From contig NZ_CP120717.1 in the NCBI RefSeq assembly GCF_032883915.1, positions 3,603,697 to 3,667,696 on the forward strand: a DNA stretch of 64,000 bases, written 5' to 3'. Below are positions 1 through 8,637 of the stretch, in pieces. Every line of letters begins with the position of its first letter. Positions within the stretch are counted from its first letter, which is position 1. Below the pieces are notes generated by a model. That model worked only from the letters and a program-made list of their open reading frames with translations, had not been told where the DNA came from and ran no database searches. The translations under genes were made by a program, and so were the position numbers. The stretch is from Endozoicomonas sp. 8E. Its GTDB lineage: Bacteria > Pseudomonadota > Gammaproteobacteria > Pseudomonadales > Endozoicomonadaceae.

Positions 1-1475
1 ACAATGTTGGCTTTTTCTAACCAGGTCCCATCATTCTGCTGACCAATGATTTTCGCCGTTTTGTCATAGCTGGCAGTCACCAAATGGCGGCCATCAGGGC
101 TGAAGGTGGCTGACAAGACCGAACTCTCATGAGAAAAGGTGGCTTTTTCTTCCCATAAGCCATTGGCTTTTCGGCCGTAAATTTTCACTGTGCCATCTCC
201 TCTGGTCGTCACTAGATGACGGCCATCGGGGCTGAAGGAGGCCGATTTGACAGCGTTAATGGGTTGAATGAAGATATTTTCTTCCCATGATCCATCGGAC
301 TTTTTCTCATAGATTTTCATCTTGCCATCATACATAGTGACGGTGACCACATAGTTACCATCGGCGCTGAAGGCGGCTGACAGGACTGGCTCCTCATGAG
401 GAAAAACCTCTTTTTCATCCCATAATACACCGGCCCTCTGGCTATAGATTTTCGCCGTTTTATCCCCGCAGGCGATGACCAAATGGCGGCCATCGGTGCT
501 GAAAATGGCTGAAAGGACAGAATTGTAATGGGGAAGGGCGGTTGTTAACTGCCATGATCCATCATCCTTCTGACTATAGATTTTTGCAGTTTTATCAAAA
601 CTGGCGGTCACGACATGTCGACTATCGGTGCTGAAAGTGACTGAACAGAGTGGACTAACATTGCGAATGGTGGCGTTTAGTTTCCATGATTCATCAGATC
701 CCAGGTCACATAGCCAGACCGTGCCATGCAAACTGCCGAGGACCAGATGGTGACTGTCGGGACTGAAAGTTGCTGAATTGACCGGTCTGTGTAGAGGAAT
801 GGTGGTTTTAATTTCCCATGTTCCATTTGACTTGTAGTCGTAGATTTTTGCTGTGTTGTCGCCATTGGCGGTGACCAGATAGCGGCCATCAGCACTGAGA
901 TCGGCAGAGTGGACTCTATTGTCAAATTCCATAGACATGAGCTCGTCAAAGCTGGTGGCTGAGTTCGCTTTATAAATTTTGTCAATGGTGGCTTTTGTGA
1001 CTAATTCAAAGGTTTCACATTGAGACATCAGCTCAGCCCTGGTGAAAAATAGTAGAGCAGGAGAATAAACACTCTTAGGCTCGCGCTCTGTGAGCGATTG
1101 GAGTAACGCCTTATCATTGGAAAACGACTCAAACCAGGCTCGGAGTTGATTCTTGTCTTTTCTGTTGATCGTCATCCTCAGTTGATTCTGGTGTGCTGGA
1201 GAAAACTGGCGATACCAGGCTTTTGCCAGAGCGTTATCTTCTTTGATCAGGTCTCGAAGGTGGGTACATACCTTTTGTAAACTGCATATATCCCGAAGTT
1301 TCAAATGGCGAAAAATCAGGGACAGTGTATCTGAGTTTAAATCCTGAAATGAAGAATTTTGTTCCTTGTCAGGTACGGTAATGGACCCGCCCGCACTTTT
1401 TCCCATTGGCGTTAGCGATAGAGCTTGAGCATGCGTTATTGGCGGTTTAATAACGGAATTATTTATTCCATGCAT
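1..1475 (-). CDS. F1: F-box/WD40-repeat protein, 3' end cut by window edge
   Basis: The frame is open from the ATG at 1475 to base 1 (491 codons). The last 35-40 codons lie outside the window. The translation begins MHGINNSVIKPPITHAQ, then an F-box (LNSDTLSLIFRHLKLRD, ICSLQKVCTHLRDL), the linker and seven WD40 repeats; the sequence stops at the ...LEKANIV that precedes blade 8. Inter-blade residues visible include HRPV, VSPL, YNSV, EEPV, INAV and ESSV. The start is the ATG preceded by AGGA rather than the upstream in-frame TTG. The shared upstream element is at 1562-1598. The array therefore continues to the left of this window. Function by family inference: putative Skp1-binding substrate adaptor. 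Confidence 0.88.
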   Translation of the reverse strand, partial: MHGINNSVIKPPITHAQALSLTPMGKSAGGSITVPDKEQNSSFQDLNSDTLSLIFRHLKLRDICSLQKVCTHLRDLIKEDNALAKAWYRQFSPAHQNQLRMTINRKDKNQLRAWFESFSNDKALLQSLTEREPKSVYSPALLFFTRAELMSQCETFELVTKATIDKIYKANSATSFDELMSMEFDNRVHSADLSADGRYLVTANGDNTAKIYDYKSNGTWEIKTTIPLHRPVNSATFSPDSHHLVLGSLHGTVWLCDLGSDESWKLNATIRNVSPLCSVTFSTDSRHVVTASFDKTAKIYSQKDDGSWQLTTALPHYNSVLSAIFSTDGRHLVIACGDKTAKIYSQRAGVLWDEKEVFPHEEPVLSAAFSADGNYVVTVTMYDGKMKIYEKKSDGSWEENIFIQPINAVKSASFSPDGRHLVTTRGDGTVKIYGRKANGLWEEKATFSHESSVLSATFSPDGRHLVTASYDKTAKIIGQQNDGTWLEKANI

Positions 1476-1639
1476 GACGGCTTCCTGCAAGGTTGTTATT
1501 TATCTTTGATCAACAAAAGCGTTTAAAAATTATCATAAATAGTCAGAGACAATTTCTTAACGAAAGTTCAAAACAGCTTGGTCAGTGAAACTAACAAAAG
1601 TTCTTTCGGCACATGCAGGAGAGTGCTTTTGAGATAGTG

Positions 1640-3244
1640 TCACTCAGTGACAGCAGACAATGAATGATTACTCCGTAGTTCAGTGATTTTCACTACGCCA
1701 TCCAGACTGGATGTGATCACCTGGCTGCCATCGGCGCTAAAGGTGGCCGATGAAATATTGTCATCATGGACAATGTTGGCTTTTTCTGACCATGAACCAT
1801 CATCCTGCTGACCAATGATTTTCGATGTTTTGTTATGGAAAGGAGTGGTCACCAGATGGCGGCCATCAGGGCTGAAGGTGGCTGATGAGACCCATTTATT
1901 ATGGTCAAAGGTGACTTTTACTTCCCACAAGCCATTGGCTTTTCGGCCACATATTTTCACTGTGCAATACTTGCCGGCAGTCACAGTCACTAAATTGCGG
2001 CTATCGGGACTGAAGGTGGCTGAGTTGACAGCTTGCCTGTGTTGAATGATGGTATTTTTTTTCCATGATCCATCGGACTTCTTCTCATAGATTTTCGCAA
2101 GGCAATCCTTACCGGCGGTGAACGCATAGCGACCATCGGCGCTGAAGGCGGCTGACCGGACACCATTATGGTGAAAAACCTCTTTTTCTTCCCATGATCC
2201 GTCGTCCATCTGGCTGAATATTTTCGCCGTATCATCATTGCAGGCGGTCAATACATGGCGGGCATCGGTGCTGATGACTGAATTGAGAGAGCTGTTATGG
2301 GGAAGGATGGCTGTTAACTGCCATGATCTACCATTGTCGTTCAGGCTATGGATTTTCGCTATGCCTTCCCAGCTGCCGGTCAAGACATGTCGACTGTCGG
2401 TGCTGAAGCTGACTGAATCGATGAAAGCATCATGGGGAATGGTGGTGTTTGGTTCCCATGATTCATCGCACTCCAGACTATATATCTTTACCGCGCCATC
2501 AAAAGTGGCAGTATGCAGATGGTGACTATCGGGGCTGAAAATCGCTGAGCTGACCCAATCGTTATGGGGAATGGAGGTTTTTTTTTCCCAGGTTCCATCA
2601 GCCTTTTGGCGGTAGATTTTTGCCGTACTGTCTCCATTGGCGGTGACCAGATAGCGGCCATCTGCACTTAGGGCGGCTGAGTTGACCCTATTGAGGTATG
2701 GCATATTCATGTGATCGGCAATGGGGGGGGTTGAGTTGGCTTTATAATGTTTGTCAATGGTGGCTTTTGTGACTAGTTCAAAGGTTTTACATTGAGACAT
2801 CAGCTCAGCCCTGGTGAAAAATAATAGAGCAGGTAGATAAACACTTGTGGGCTGGCGATCCGTGAGTGACTTGAGTAACGCCTGATCATTAGAAAACAAT
2901 TCAAACCAGGCTCGGAGTTGGTTCTTATCTTTTCTGCTGATGGTCATCCTCAATTGGTTCTGGTGTGCTGAAGAAAACTGGCGATACCAGGCTTTTGCCA
3001 GTGCGTTATCTTCTTTGATCAGGTCTCGAAGGTGGGTACATACCTTTTGTAAACTGCGAATATCCCGAAGTTTCAAATGGCGAAAAATCAGGGACAGTGT
3101 ATTTGAGGTTAAATCCTGAAATGTAGAGGTTTTTTCCTTGTCAGATACAGTAATGGACCAGGCTGCACTGTTACCCGTTGGAGTTAGCGATAGGGCTTGA
3201 GTTACTGGCGGTTCAATAGCGGATTTATTATTTATTCCATGCAT
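1640..3244 (-). CDS. F2: F-box / eight-blade WD40 protein (family description)
   Basis: 534 residues, representative of the array. Leader 1-40; F-box about 44-83 with the hydrophobic pattern L-x5-L-x2-IF-x2-L-x3-DI-x2-L-x2-VC; helical linker to about 183, including KDKNQLRAWFE and PALLFFTRAELMS; then eight WD40 repeats of about 43 residues, each built as (variable)xV-NSATFSPDG-RHLVTAS-xDxTVKIY-DGSWEEK-H. The C-terminal tail reads VKITELRSNHSLSAVTE. Eukaryotic F-box proteins dock on Skp1, and their WD40 domain binds the substrate for SCF ubiquitylation. Here that role is inferred. No Sec signal peptide is visible. A TTG five codons upstream is in frame, but it overlaps the CAGGAA Shine-Dalgarno, so the ATG is preferred. 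Blade 4 (NSSLNSVISTDA) is one residue short. Upstream element at 3329-3365. Confidence 0.93.
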   Translation of the reverse strand: MHGINNKSAIEPPVTQALSLTPTGNSAAWSITVSDKEKTSTFQDLTSNTLSLIFRHLKLRDIRSLQKVCTHLRDLIKEDNALAKAWYRQFSSAHQNQLRMTISRKDKNQLRAWFELFSNDQALLKSLTDRQPTSVYLPALLFFTRAELMSQCKTFELVTKATIDKHYKANSTPPIADHMNMPYLNRVNSAALSADGRYLVTANGDSTAKIYRQKADGTWEKKTSIPHNDWVSSAIFSPDSHHLHTATFDGAVKIYSLECDESWEPNTTIPHDAFIDSVSFSTDSRHVLTGSWEGIAKIHSLNDNGRSWQLTAILPHNSSLNSVISTDARHVLTACNDDTAKIFSQMDDGSWEEKEVFHHNGVRSAAFSADGRYAFTAGKDCLAKIYEKKSDGSWKKNTIIQHRQAVNSATFSPDSRNLVTVTAGKYCTVKICGRKANGLWEVKVTFDHNKWVSSATFSPDGRHLVTTPFHNKTSKIIGQQDDGSWSEKANIVHDDNISSATFSADGSQVITSSLDGVVKITELRSNHSLSAVTE

Positions 3245-3406
3245 GACGGGTTCCTGCAAAGCTGTTACTTATCTTTGATCAACAAGGACGGTTAAAACTA
3301 TTTAGTCAGTCAGAGATAATTTCAGAATGAAAGTTCATAACAGGTTGGTCAGTTAAACTAACAAAGTTTCTTTCGGTACGTGCAGGGTAGTGCTGTTGAG
3401 ATAGTG

Positions 3407-5005
3407 TTACTCAACAGCAGGCAATAAATGATTCCTCCGTAGTTCAGTGATTTTCACTATGCCTTCCAAACCTGATGTGATCACCTGGCTGCCGTCGGCG
3501 CTAAAGGTGGCCGATGTGACCCAGTCATCATGGACAACGGTGGCTTTTTCTAACCATGTGCCATCATCCTGCTGACCAATGATTTTCGCCGTATTGTCCT
3601 GGCTAGCCGTCACCACATGGCGGCCATCAAGGCTGAAGGTGGCTGATATGACCCAATCCTTATGGGAAAAGGTGGCTTTTTCTTCCCATAAGCCATCGGC
3701 TTTTCGGCCGTATATTTTCACTGTGTCATCGTGGCTGGCAGTCACAAGATGGCGGCTATCGGGGCTGAAGGTGGCTGAGTTGACAGTTCTCTTATGTTCA
3801 ATAGTGGTATTTACTCCCCACGATCCATCGGCCTTCCTGCTAAAGATTTTCGCCTTGCATAGATCCAAGCCGGCGGTGGCCAAATAGCGACCATCGGGGC
3901 TCAAGGTGCCTGACAGGACACCATTATTATTGAAAATGACATCTTTTTTTTCCCATGATACTTCGTCCTTCCGGCTATAGATTTTCAAGGTTCCATCGCA
4001 ACAGGCGGTTATCAGATAGCAGTCATCACTGCTGAGAGTGGCTGATTTGACAGTACTTTCATGGGGAAGGGTGGCTGTTAACTCCCATGATCCATCGTGT
4101 TTTTTGCTATGGATTTTCGCCGTTTGCTCTCTACCGACGGTCACCACGTGCCGACTATCGGTGCTGAAGGTAGCTGCTACGACGTAACGGCTATGGAGAA
4201 TGGTAGTGTTTGGTTCCCATGATTCATCGTGCACCAGATCATATATCTTCGCCCTGCCATCCGAACCTGCGGTTACTAAATGATGACTATCGGGGCTGAA
4301 AATCGCTGATCTGACCCAACTGCCATGGGGAATGGAGGATTTTTTTTCCCATGTTTCATCAGCCTTTTGACCGTAGATCTTTGCCGTACTGTCTCCATTG
4401 GCGGTGACCAGATAACGGCCGTCAGCACTAAGTGCCGCTGAATTGACTCGATTGTAATATTCTATATCTGATATATAGGGAGAGTGATCGTATGACTCGC
4501 CTTTATAATTTTTGTCAATGGTGGCTTTTGTGACTAATTCAAAGGTTTCACATTGAGACATCAGCTCAGCCTTTGTGAAAAATAATAGAGCAGGTGAATA
4601 AACACTCGTAGGCTCGCGCTCTGTGAGTGACTGGAGTAACGCCTTATCATTGGAAAACGACTCAAACCAGGCTCGGAGTTGGTTCTTATCTTTTCTGCTG
4701 ATGGTCATCCTCAATTGGTTCTGGTGTGCTGAAGAAAACTGGCGATACCAGGCTTTTGCCAGTGCGTTATCTTCTTTGATCAGGTCTCGAAGGTGGGTAC
4801 ATACCTTTTGTAAACTGCGAATATCCCGAAGTTTCAAATGGCGAAAAATCAGGGACAGTGTATTTGAGGTTAAATCCTGAAATGTAGAGGTTTTTTCCTT
4901 GTCAGATACAGTAATGGACCAGGCTGCACTGTTACCCGTTGGAGTTAGCGATAGGGCTTGAGTTACTGGCGGTTCAATAGCGGATTTATTATTTATTCCA
5001 TGCAT
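3407..5005 (-). CDS. F3: F-box / eight-blade WD40 protein
   Basis: 532 residues with the full architecture; the tail is shortened to HLLPAVE. The leader, F-box and half the linker are essentially identical to F2 at both protein and DNA level, and this continues through the 5' region. The propellers differ strongly. Blade openers here are NRV, GSWV, SRYV, ESTV, NNGV, KRTV, KDWV and DDWV. Blade 5 carries an extra two residues (AGLDLCKAKIF). The sequence between linker and blade 1 is unusual (SYDHSPYISDIEYY), a length- and sequence-variable spot in all copies. ATG at 5005 with CAGGAA seven bases upstream; shared element at 5090-5126. Confidence 0.93.
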   Translation of the reverse strand: MHGINNKSAIEPPVTQALSLTPTGNSAAWSITVSDKEKTSTFQDLTSNTLSLIFRHLKLRDIRSLQKVCTHLRDLIKEDNALAKAWYRQFSSAHQNQLRMTISRKDKNQLRAWFESFSNDKALLQSLTEREPTSVYSPALLFFTKAELMSQCETFELVTKATIDKNYKGESYDHSPYISDIEYYNRVNSAALSADGRYLVTANGDSTAKIYGQKADETWEKKSSIPHGSWVRSAIFSPDSHHLVTAGSDGRAKIYDLVHDESWEPNTTILHSRYVVAATFSTDSRHVVTVGREQTAKIHSKKHDGSWELTATLPHESTVKSATLSSDDCYLITACCDGTLKIYSRKDEVSWEKKDVIFNNNGVLSGTLSPDGRYLATAGLDLCKAKIFSRKADGSWGVNTTIEHKRTVNSATFSPDSRHLVTASHDDTVKIYGRKADGLWEEKATFSHKDWVISATFSLDGRHVVTASQDNTAKIIGQQDDGTWLEKATVVHDDWVTSATFSADGSQVITSGLEGIVKITELRRNHLLPAVE

Positions 5006-5089
5006 GACGGGTTCCTGCAAAGCTGTTACTTATCTTTGATCAACAAGGACGGTTAAAACTATTTAGTCAGTCAGAGACAATTTCATAAT

Positions 5090-5126
5090 GAAAGTTCATA
5101 ACAGGTTGGTCAGTGAAACTAACAAA
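5090..5126 (-). promoter_or_regulatory. Array-wide upstream element (representative copy, for F3)
   Basis: On the minus strand this reads TTGTTAGTTTCACTGACC then AACCTGTTATGAACTTTC. The same 37-bp block, with few changes, lies about 75-125 bp upstream of nearly every gene of the array, and of the WD40-only gene and the first 346-residue gene. TTGTTA and TGTTAT are 16 bp apart and could be -35 and -10 hexamers (four of six matches each). TTGTTAGT and a downstream near-complement form an imperfect inverted repeat, suggesting an operator over the -35 region. Between this block and the start codon all copies also keep the palindrome TTGATCAA. Confidence 0.55.
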
Positions 5127-5181
5127 ATAACTTTCGGCACATGCAGGAGAGTGCTGTTGAGATAGTGTTATTGAGATAGTG

Positions 5182-6786
5182 TTACTCAGTGACAGCAGAC
5201 AATAAATGATTGCTCCGTAGTTCAGTGATTTTCACTATGCCATCTTCACTGGATGTGATCACCTGACTACCATCGGTGCTAAAGGAGGCCGATGAGATAA
5301 AGTTATCATGCTCAATGCTGGCTTTTTCTAACCATGACCCATCATCCTGCTGACCAATGATTTTCGCCGTTCCGTCCTGGCTGGCAGTCACCACATGGCA
5401 GCCATCAGTGCTGAAGGTGGCTGATAAGGCGCAACCGTTATGGGAAAAGGTGGCTTTTTTATCCCAAAAACCATTGGCATTTTTGCCGTAAATTGTCACT
5501 GTACGATCTCTGCTGGCAGTGACCACATGACGGCCATCGGGGCTGAATGTGGACCAGCTGACAAAATCCCCGTGTTGAATGATGCCACTTTCTTTCCATG
5601 ATCCGTCGGCCTTTTTCTCATAGATTTTCGCTTCGCGATTCGGACTGACGATGACCAGAGAGCCACCATTGGCGGTAAAGGTGGCTGAACAGACACTATC
5701 ACTATGAGGAATGGCCTCTTTTTCTTCCCATGATCCACCGTCCTCCTGGCTAAAGATTTTCAACCTCTTATCCTGACCGACAGTTAGCAGATAGCAGCCA
5801 TCGGTGCTGAAAGTGCCTGAATAGATAGCATACTGATGGGAAAAGAAGGCTGATAACCCCCATGATCCATCATCTTTCTGGCTATGGATTTTCACTTTAC
5901 CATCCAGACTGACGGTGACCAGATGTTGGCTATCGGTGCTGAAGGTGGCTGATTTAATGTGCCCATTATGAATAATGGTGGTTTTTTGTTCCCATGATTT
6001 ATCACTTCCCAGCTCATATATCATCGCCTTGTAATGACCACTGACGGTGACTAAATGGTGACTATTGGGGCTGAAAATGGCTGATTGGAAATGGCTTCTA
6101 TGGGGAAAAGAGGTTTGTATTTCCCATGTTCCATCAGGATTGTGGTGGTAGATTTTTGCCTTATGGTCTCCATTGGAGGTTACCAGAAAGCGGCCATCGG
6201 CACTGAGCACGGCCGATTTGACCTTATTCAGGCGTTCCATACGGACGCGATCTTCGGGGCTGCTGGCTGAGTTGGTTTTATAAATTTTGTCAATGGTGGC
6301 ATTAGTGACTAATTCAAAGGCTTTACATTTAGACATCATTTCAGCCCTGGTGAAAAATAATAAAGCAGGTAAATAAGCACTTGTTGGCTGACGATCCGTG
6401 AGTGACTCGAGTAACGCCTGATCATTGCTAAACGACTCAAACCAGGCTCGGAGTTGATTCTTGTCCTTTTTGCTGATGACCATCCTCAGCTGATTCTGGT
6501 GTGCTGAAGAAAACTGACGATACCAGGCCTTTGCCATTGCGTTATCTTCTTTGATAACGTCGCGAAGGCGGGTACACACCTTTTGTAAACTGCAAATATC
6601 CCGAAGCTTCAAATGGCGAAAAATCAAGGACAGTGTATCTGAGGTTAAATCCTGAAATGACGAGTTTTTTTCCTTGTCAGGCACTGTAATGGACCTGCCT
6701 GCACTATTGCCCTCTGGTGTTAGCGCTAGAGCTTGAACTTCCGTTACCAGTGGTTCAATAGCGTAATCATTATTTATTCCATGCAT
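5182..6786 (-). CDS. F4: F-box / eight-blade WD40 protein
   Basis: 534 residues. The frame itself begins at the ATG here because the upstream TTG is changed to TTT, which supports using the corresponding ATG in the other copies. F-box SDTLSLIFRHLKLRD-ICSLQKVCTRL; linker begins DNAMAKAWYRQF. Blade openers: NKV, RSHF, NGHI, QYAI, SDSV, GDFV, NGCA, DNFI. Several blades have non-consensus cores (SGTFSTDG in blade 4, SATFTANG in blade 5, SWSTFSPDG in blade 6). Tail is SNHLLSAVTE. Upstream element at 6872-6908 (CTAAGAAA variant). The gap to F5's stop is 149 bp. Confidence 0.93.
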   Translation of the reverse strand: MHGINNDYAIEPLVTEVQALALTPEGNSAGRSITVPDKEKNSSFQDLTSDTLSLIFRHLKLRDICSLQKVCTRLRDVIKEDNAMAKAWYRQFSSAHQNQLRMVISKKDKNQLRAWFESFSNDQALLESLTDRQPTSAYLPALLFFTRAEMMSKCKAFELVTNATIDKIYKTNSASSPEDRVRMERLNKVKSAVLSADGRFLVTSNGDHKAKIYHHNPDGTWEIQTSFPHRSHFQSAIFSPNSHHLVTVSGHYKAMIYELGSDKSWEQKTTIIHNGHIKSATFSTDSQHLVTVSLDGKVKIHSQKDDGSWGLSAFFSHQYAIYSGTFSTDGCYLLTVGQDKRLKIFSQEDGGSWEEKEAIPHSDSVCSATFTANGGSLVIVSPNREAKIYEKKADGSWKESGIIQHGDFVSWSTFSPDGRHVVTASRDRTVTIYGKNANGFWDKKATFSHNGCALSATFSTDGCHVVTASQDGTAKIIGQQDDGSWLEKASIEHDNFISSASFSTDGSQVITSSEDGIVKITELRSNHLLSAVTE

Positions 6787-6935
6787 GACGGGTTCCTGAA
6801 AAGTTGCTATTTATCTTTGATCAACAATGACGGTTAAGAATTATTTAGTCATTCAGAGACAAAATCAGAATGAAAGTTCATAACAGGTTGGTCAGTGAAA
6901 CTAAGAAAATGCCTTTCGGCACATGCAGGAAGGCG

Positions 6936-8498
6936 TCACTCAGTGACAGCAGACAATAAATGATTCCTCCGTAGTTCAGTGATTTTCACTATGCCATCCT
7001 CGCTGGATGTGATCACCTGACTGCCGTCGCCGCTAAAGGTGGCTGATGAGATCCAGTCATCATGGGCAATGTTGGCCTTTTCTAACCATGAGCCATTATC
7101 CTGCTGTCCAATGATTTTTGCCGTTTTACATTGCCTGGCAGTCGTCACCAGGTGGCGGCCATCAGGACTGAAGTTGACTGATGTAACCTCATTTTTATGA
7201 TAAATAATGGTTTCTTCTTCCCAGGATCCATCGGCTTTCCGGCCATAGATTTTCATCATACAATCTTTGTTGGCAGTCGCCAGACGGCTGCCATCGGGGC
7301 TGAAGGTGGCCAATTTGACACCGTTACTGTGTTGAATGAGGGTATTTTCTTCCCATGTTCCATCGGACTTCTTCTCAAAGAGTTTCGCCCTGCAATCCCG
7401 ACTGGCGGTGACCAGATAGCAATCATTGGGGCTGAAGTTGGCTGAAATAACTCTACCACTGTGGGGAATGGAATCTTTTTCTTCCCATGAACCATCAGCT
7501 TTCTGGCTATGGATTCTCACCATTTTATCCCAACAGGTGGTTACCACCTGGCAGCTATCATTGCTGAAGTTGGCTGAAAAGAGAGCGTTTTTAAGGATCG
7601 CCGTTAATTGCCATGATCCATCATCCTTCCGGCTATGGATTTTCCCTGTTTTATCCCAACTGGTGGTCACCGCATGTCGACTATCGGTGCTGAAGCTGGC
7701 TGAATGGATGATACCTATATGGAGAATGGTGGTGTTTGGTTCCCATGATTCATCGCATGCCAGATCATATATCTTCGCCGTTTTAAAACTTACGGTTAAT
7801 ACATTATGACTATCGGGGCTGAAAATGGCTGAGTCGACCCATTTGTCATGGGGAATAGTGGTTTTTATTTCCCATATTCCATTAGCCTTGAGGCCATAGA
7901 TTTTTGCCGTGTGGTCTTCATTGGCTGTGACCAGATAGCGGCCATCAACACTGAGGTCGGCTGAGTTGACTTTATTGGCGGATGCCACATGGCTTTGATC
8001 GTCAATGGTGGCTCTGGTGACTAATTCAAAGGTTTCACAGTTAGACATCAGTTCAGCCCTGGTGAAAAATAATAGAGCAGGCAAATAAGCACCTGTGGGC
8101 TGGCGATCTGTGAGTGATTCGAGTAACGCCTTATCATTCGAAAAAGACTCAAACCAGGCTCGGAGTTGATTCTTGTCTTTTCTGCTGATGGTCATTCTCA
8201 GTTGGTTCTGGTGTATCGAAGAAAACTGGCGATACCAGGCTTTTGCCAGTGCGTTGTCTTCTTTGATCAGGTCGCGAAGGCGAGTAGATACCTTTTGTAA
8301 ACGGCGAATATCCCGAAGTTTCAAATGGCGAAAAATCAGGGACATTGCATCTGAGGTTAAATCCTGAAAAGAAGATTTTTTTTCCTTGTCAGGTACAGTA
8401 ATGGACCTGCCCGCACTGTTACCCGTTGGTGTGAGTGATAGCGCTTGAACTTGCGCTGGTAGTGGTTCAGTAACAGGAGGATTATTTATTCCATGCAT
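6936..8498 (-). CDS. F5: F-box / eight-blade WD40 protein
   Basis: 520 residues. The linker-to-propeller segment is short (DDQSHVASANKV), which accounts for the smaller size. The F-box has two departures: SDAMSLIF in helix 1 and KVST instead of KVCT. Blade openers: NKV, DKWV, IGII, NAL (short), SGRV, SNGV, KNEV, DDWI. Blade 4 lacks the usual PH turn (AILKNALFSANFS). ATG at 8498 with AAGAG upstream; leader MHGINNPPVTEP resembles that of F12. Upstream element at 8574-8610. The 5' spacer contains the sequence GTTCTAGTTAG, which is the unoccupied form of the site filled by a MITE upstream of F12. Confidence 0.93.
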   Translation of the reverse strand: MHGINNPPVTEPLPAQVQALSLTPTGNSAGRSITVPDKEKKSSFQDLTSDAMSLIFRHLKLRDIRRLQKVSTRLRDLIKEDNALAKAWYRQFSSIHQNQLRMTISRKDKNQLRAWFESFSNDKALLESLTDRQPTGAYLPALLFFTRAELMSNCETFELVTRATIDDQSHVASANKVNSADLSVDGRYLVTANEDHTAKIYGLKANGIWEIKTTIPHDKWVDSAIFSPDSHNVLTVSFKTAKIYDLACDESWEPNTTILHIGIIHSASFSTDSRHAVTTSWDKTGKIHSRKDDGSWQLTAILKNALFSANFSNDSCQVVTTCWDKMVRIHSQKADGSWEEKDSIPHSGRVISANFSPNDCYLVTASRDCRAKLFEKKSDGTWEENTLIQHSNGVKLATFSPDGSRLATANKDCMMKIYGRKADGSWEEETIIYHKNEVTSVNFSPDGRHLVTTARQCKTAKIIGQQDNGSWLEKANIAHDDWISSATFSGDGSQVITSSEDGIVKITELRRNHLLSAVTE

Positions 8499-8637
8499 GA
8501 ATGACTCTTGCAAAGTTGCTAATGATCTTTGATCAACAAGGGCGTTCTAGTTAGTCAGAGACAGTTTCAGAATGAAAGTTCATAACAGTTTGGTCAGTGC
8601 AACTGACAAAATGACTTTCGGCACATTCAGGATGTTG

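Noticed and set aside
5020-5020. TTG start five codons upstream of the ATG in most array genes
   Set aside because: The CAGGAA ribosome site for the ATG overlaps this TTG region, and F4 lacks the TTG while keeping the ATG.
7426-7809. Plus-strand frames antisense to the WD40 genes (this one and many like it)
   Set aside because: They recur at the same positions in each copy as shadows of the conserved WD40 codons. Products are low-complexity and unrelated to known proteins.
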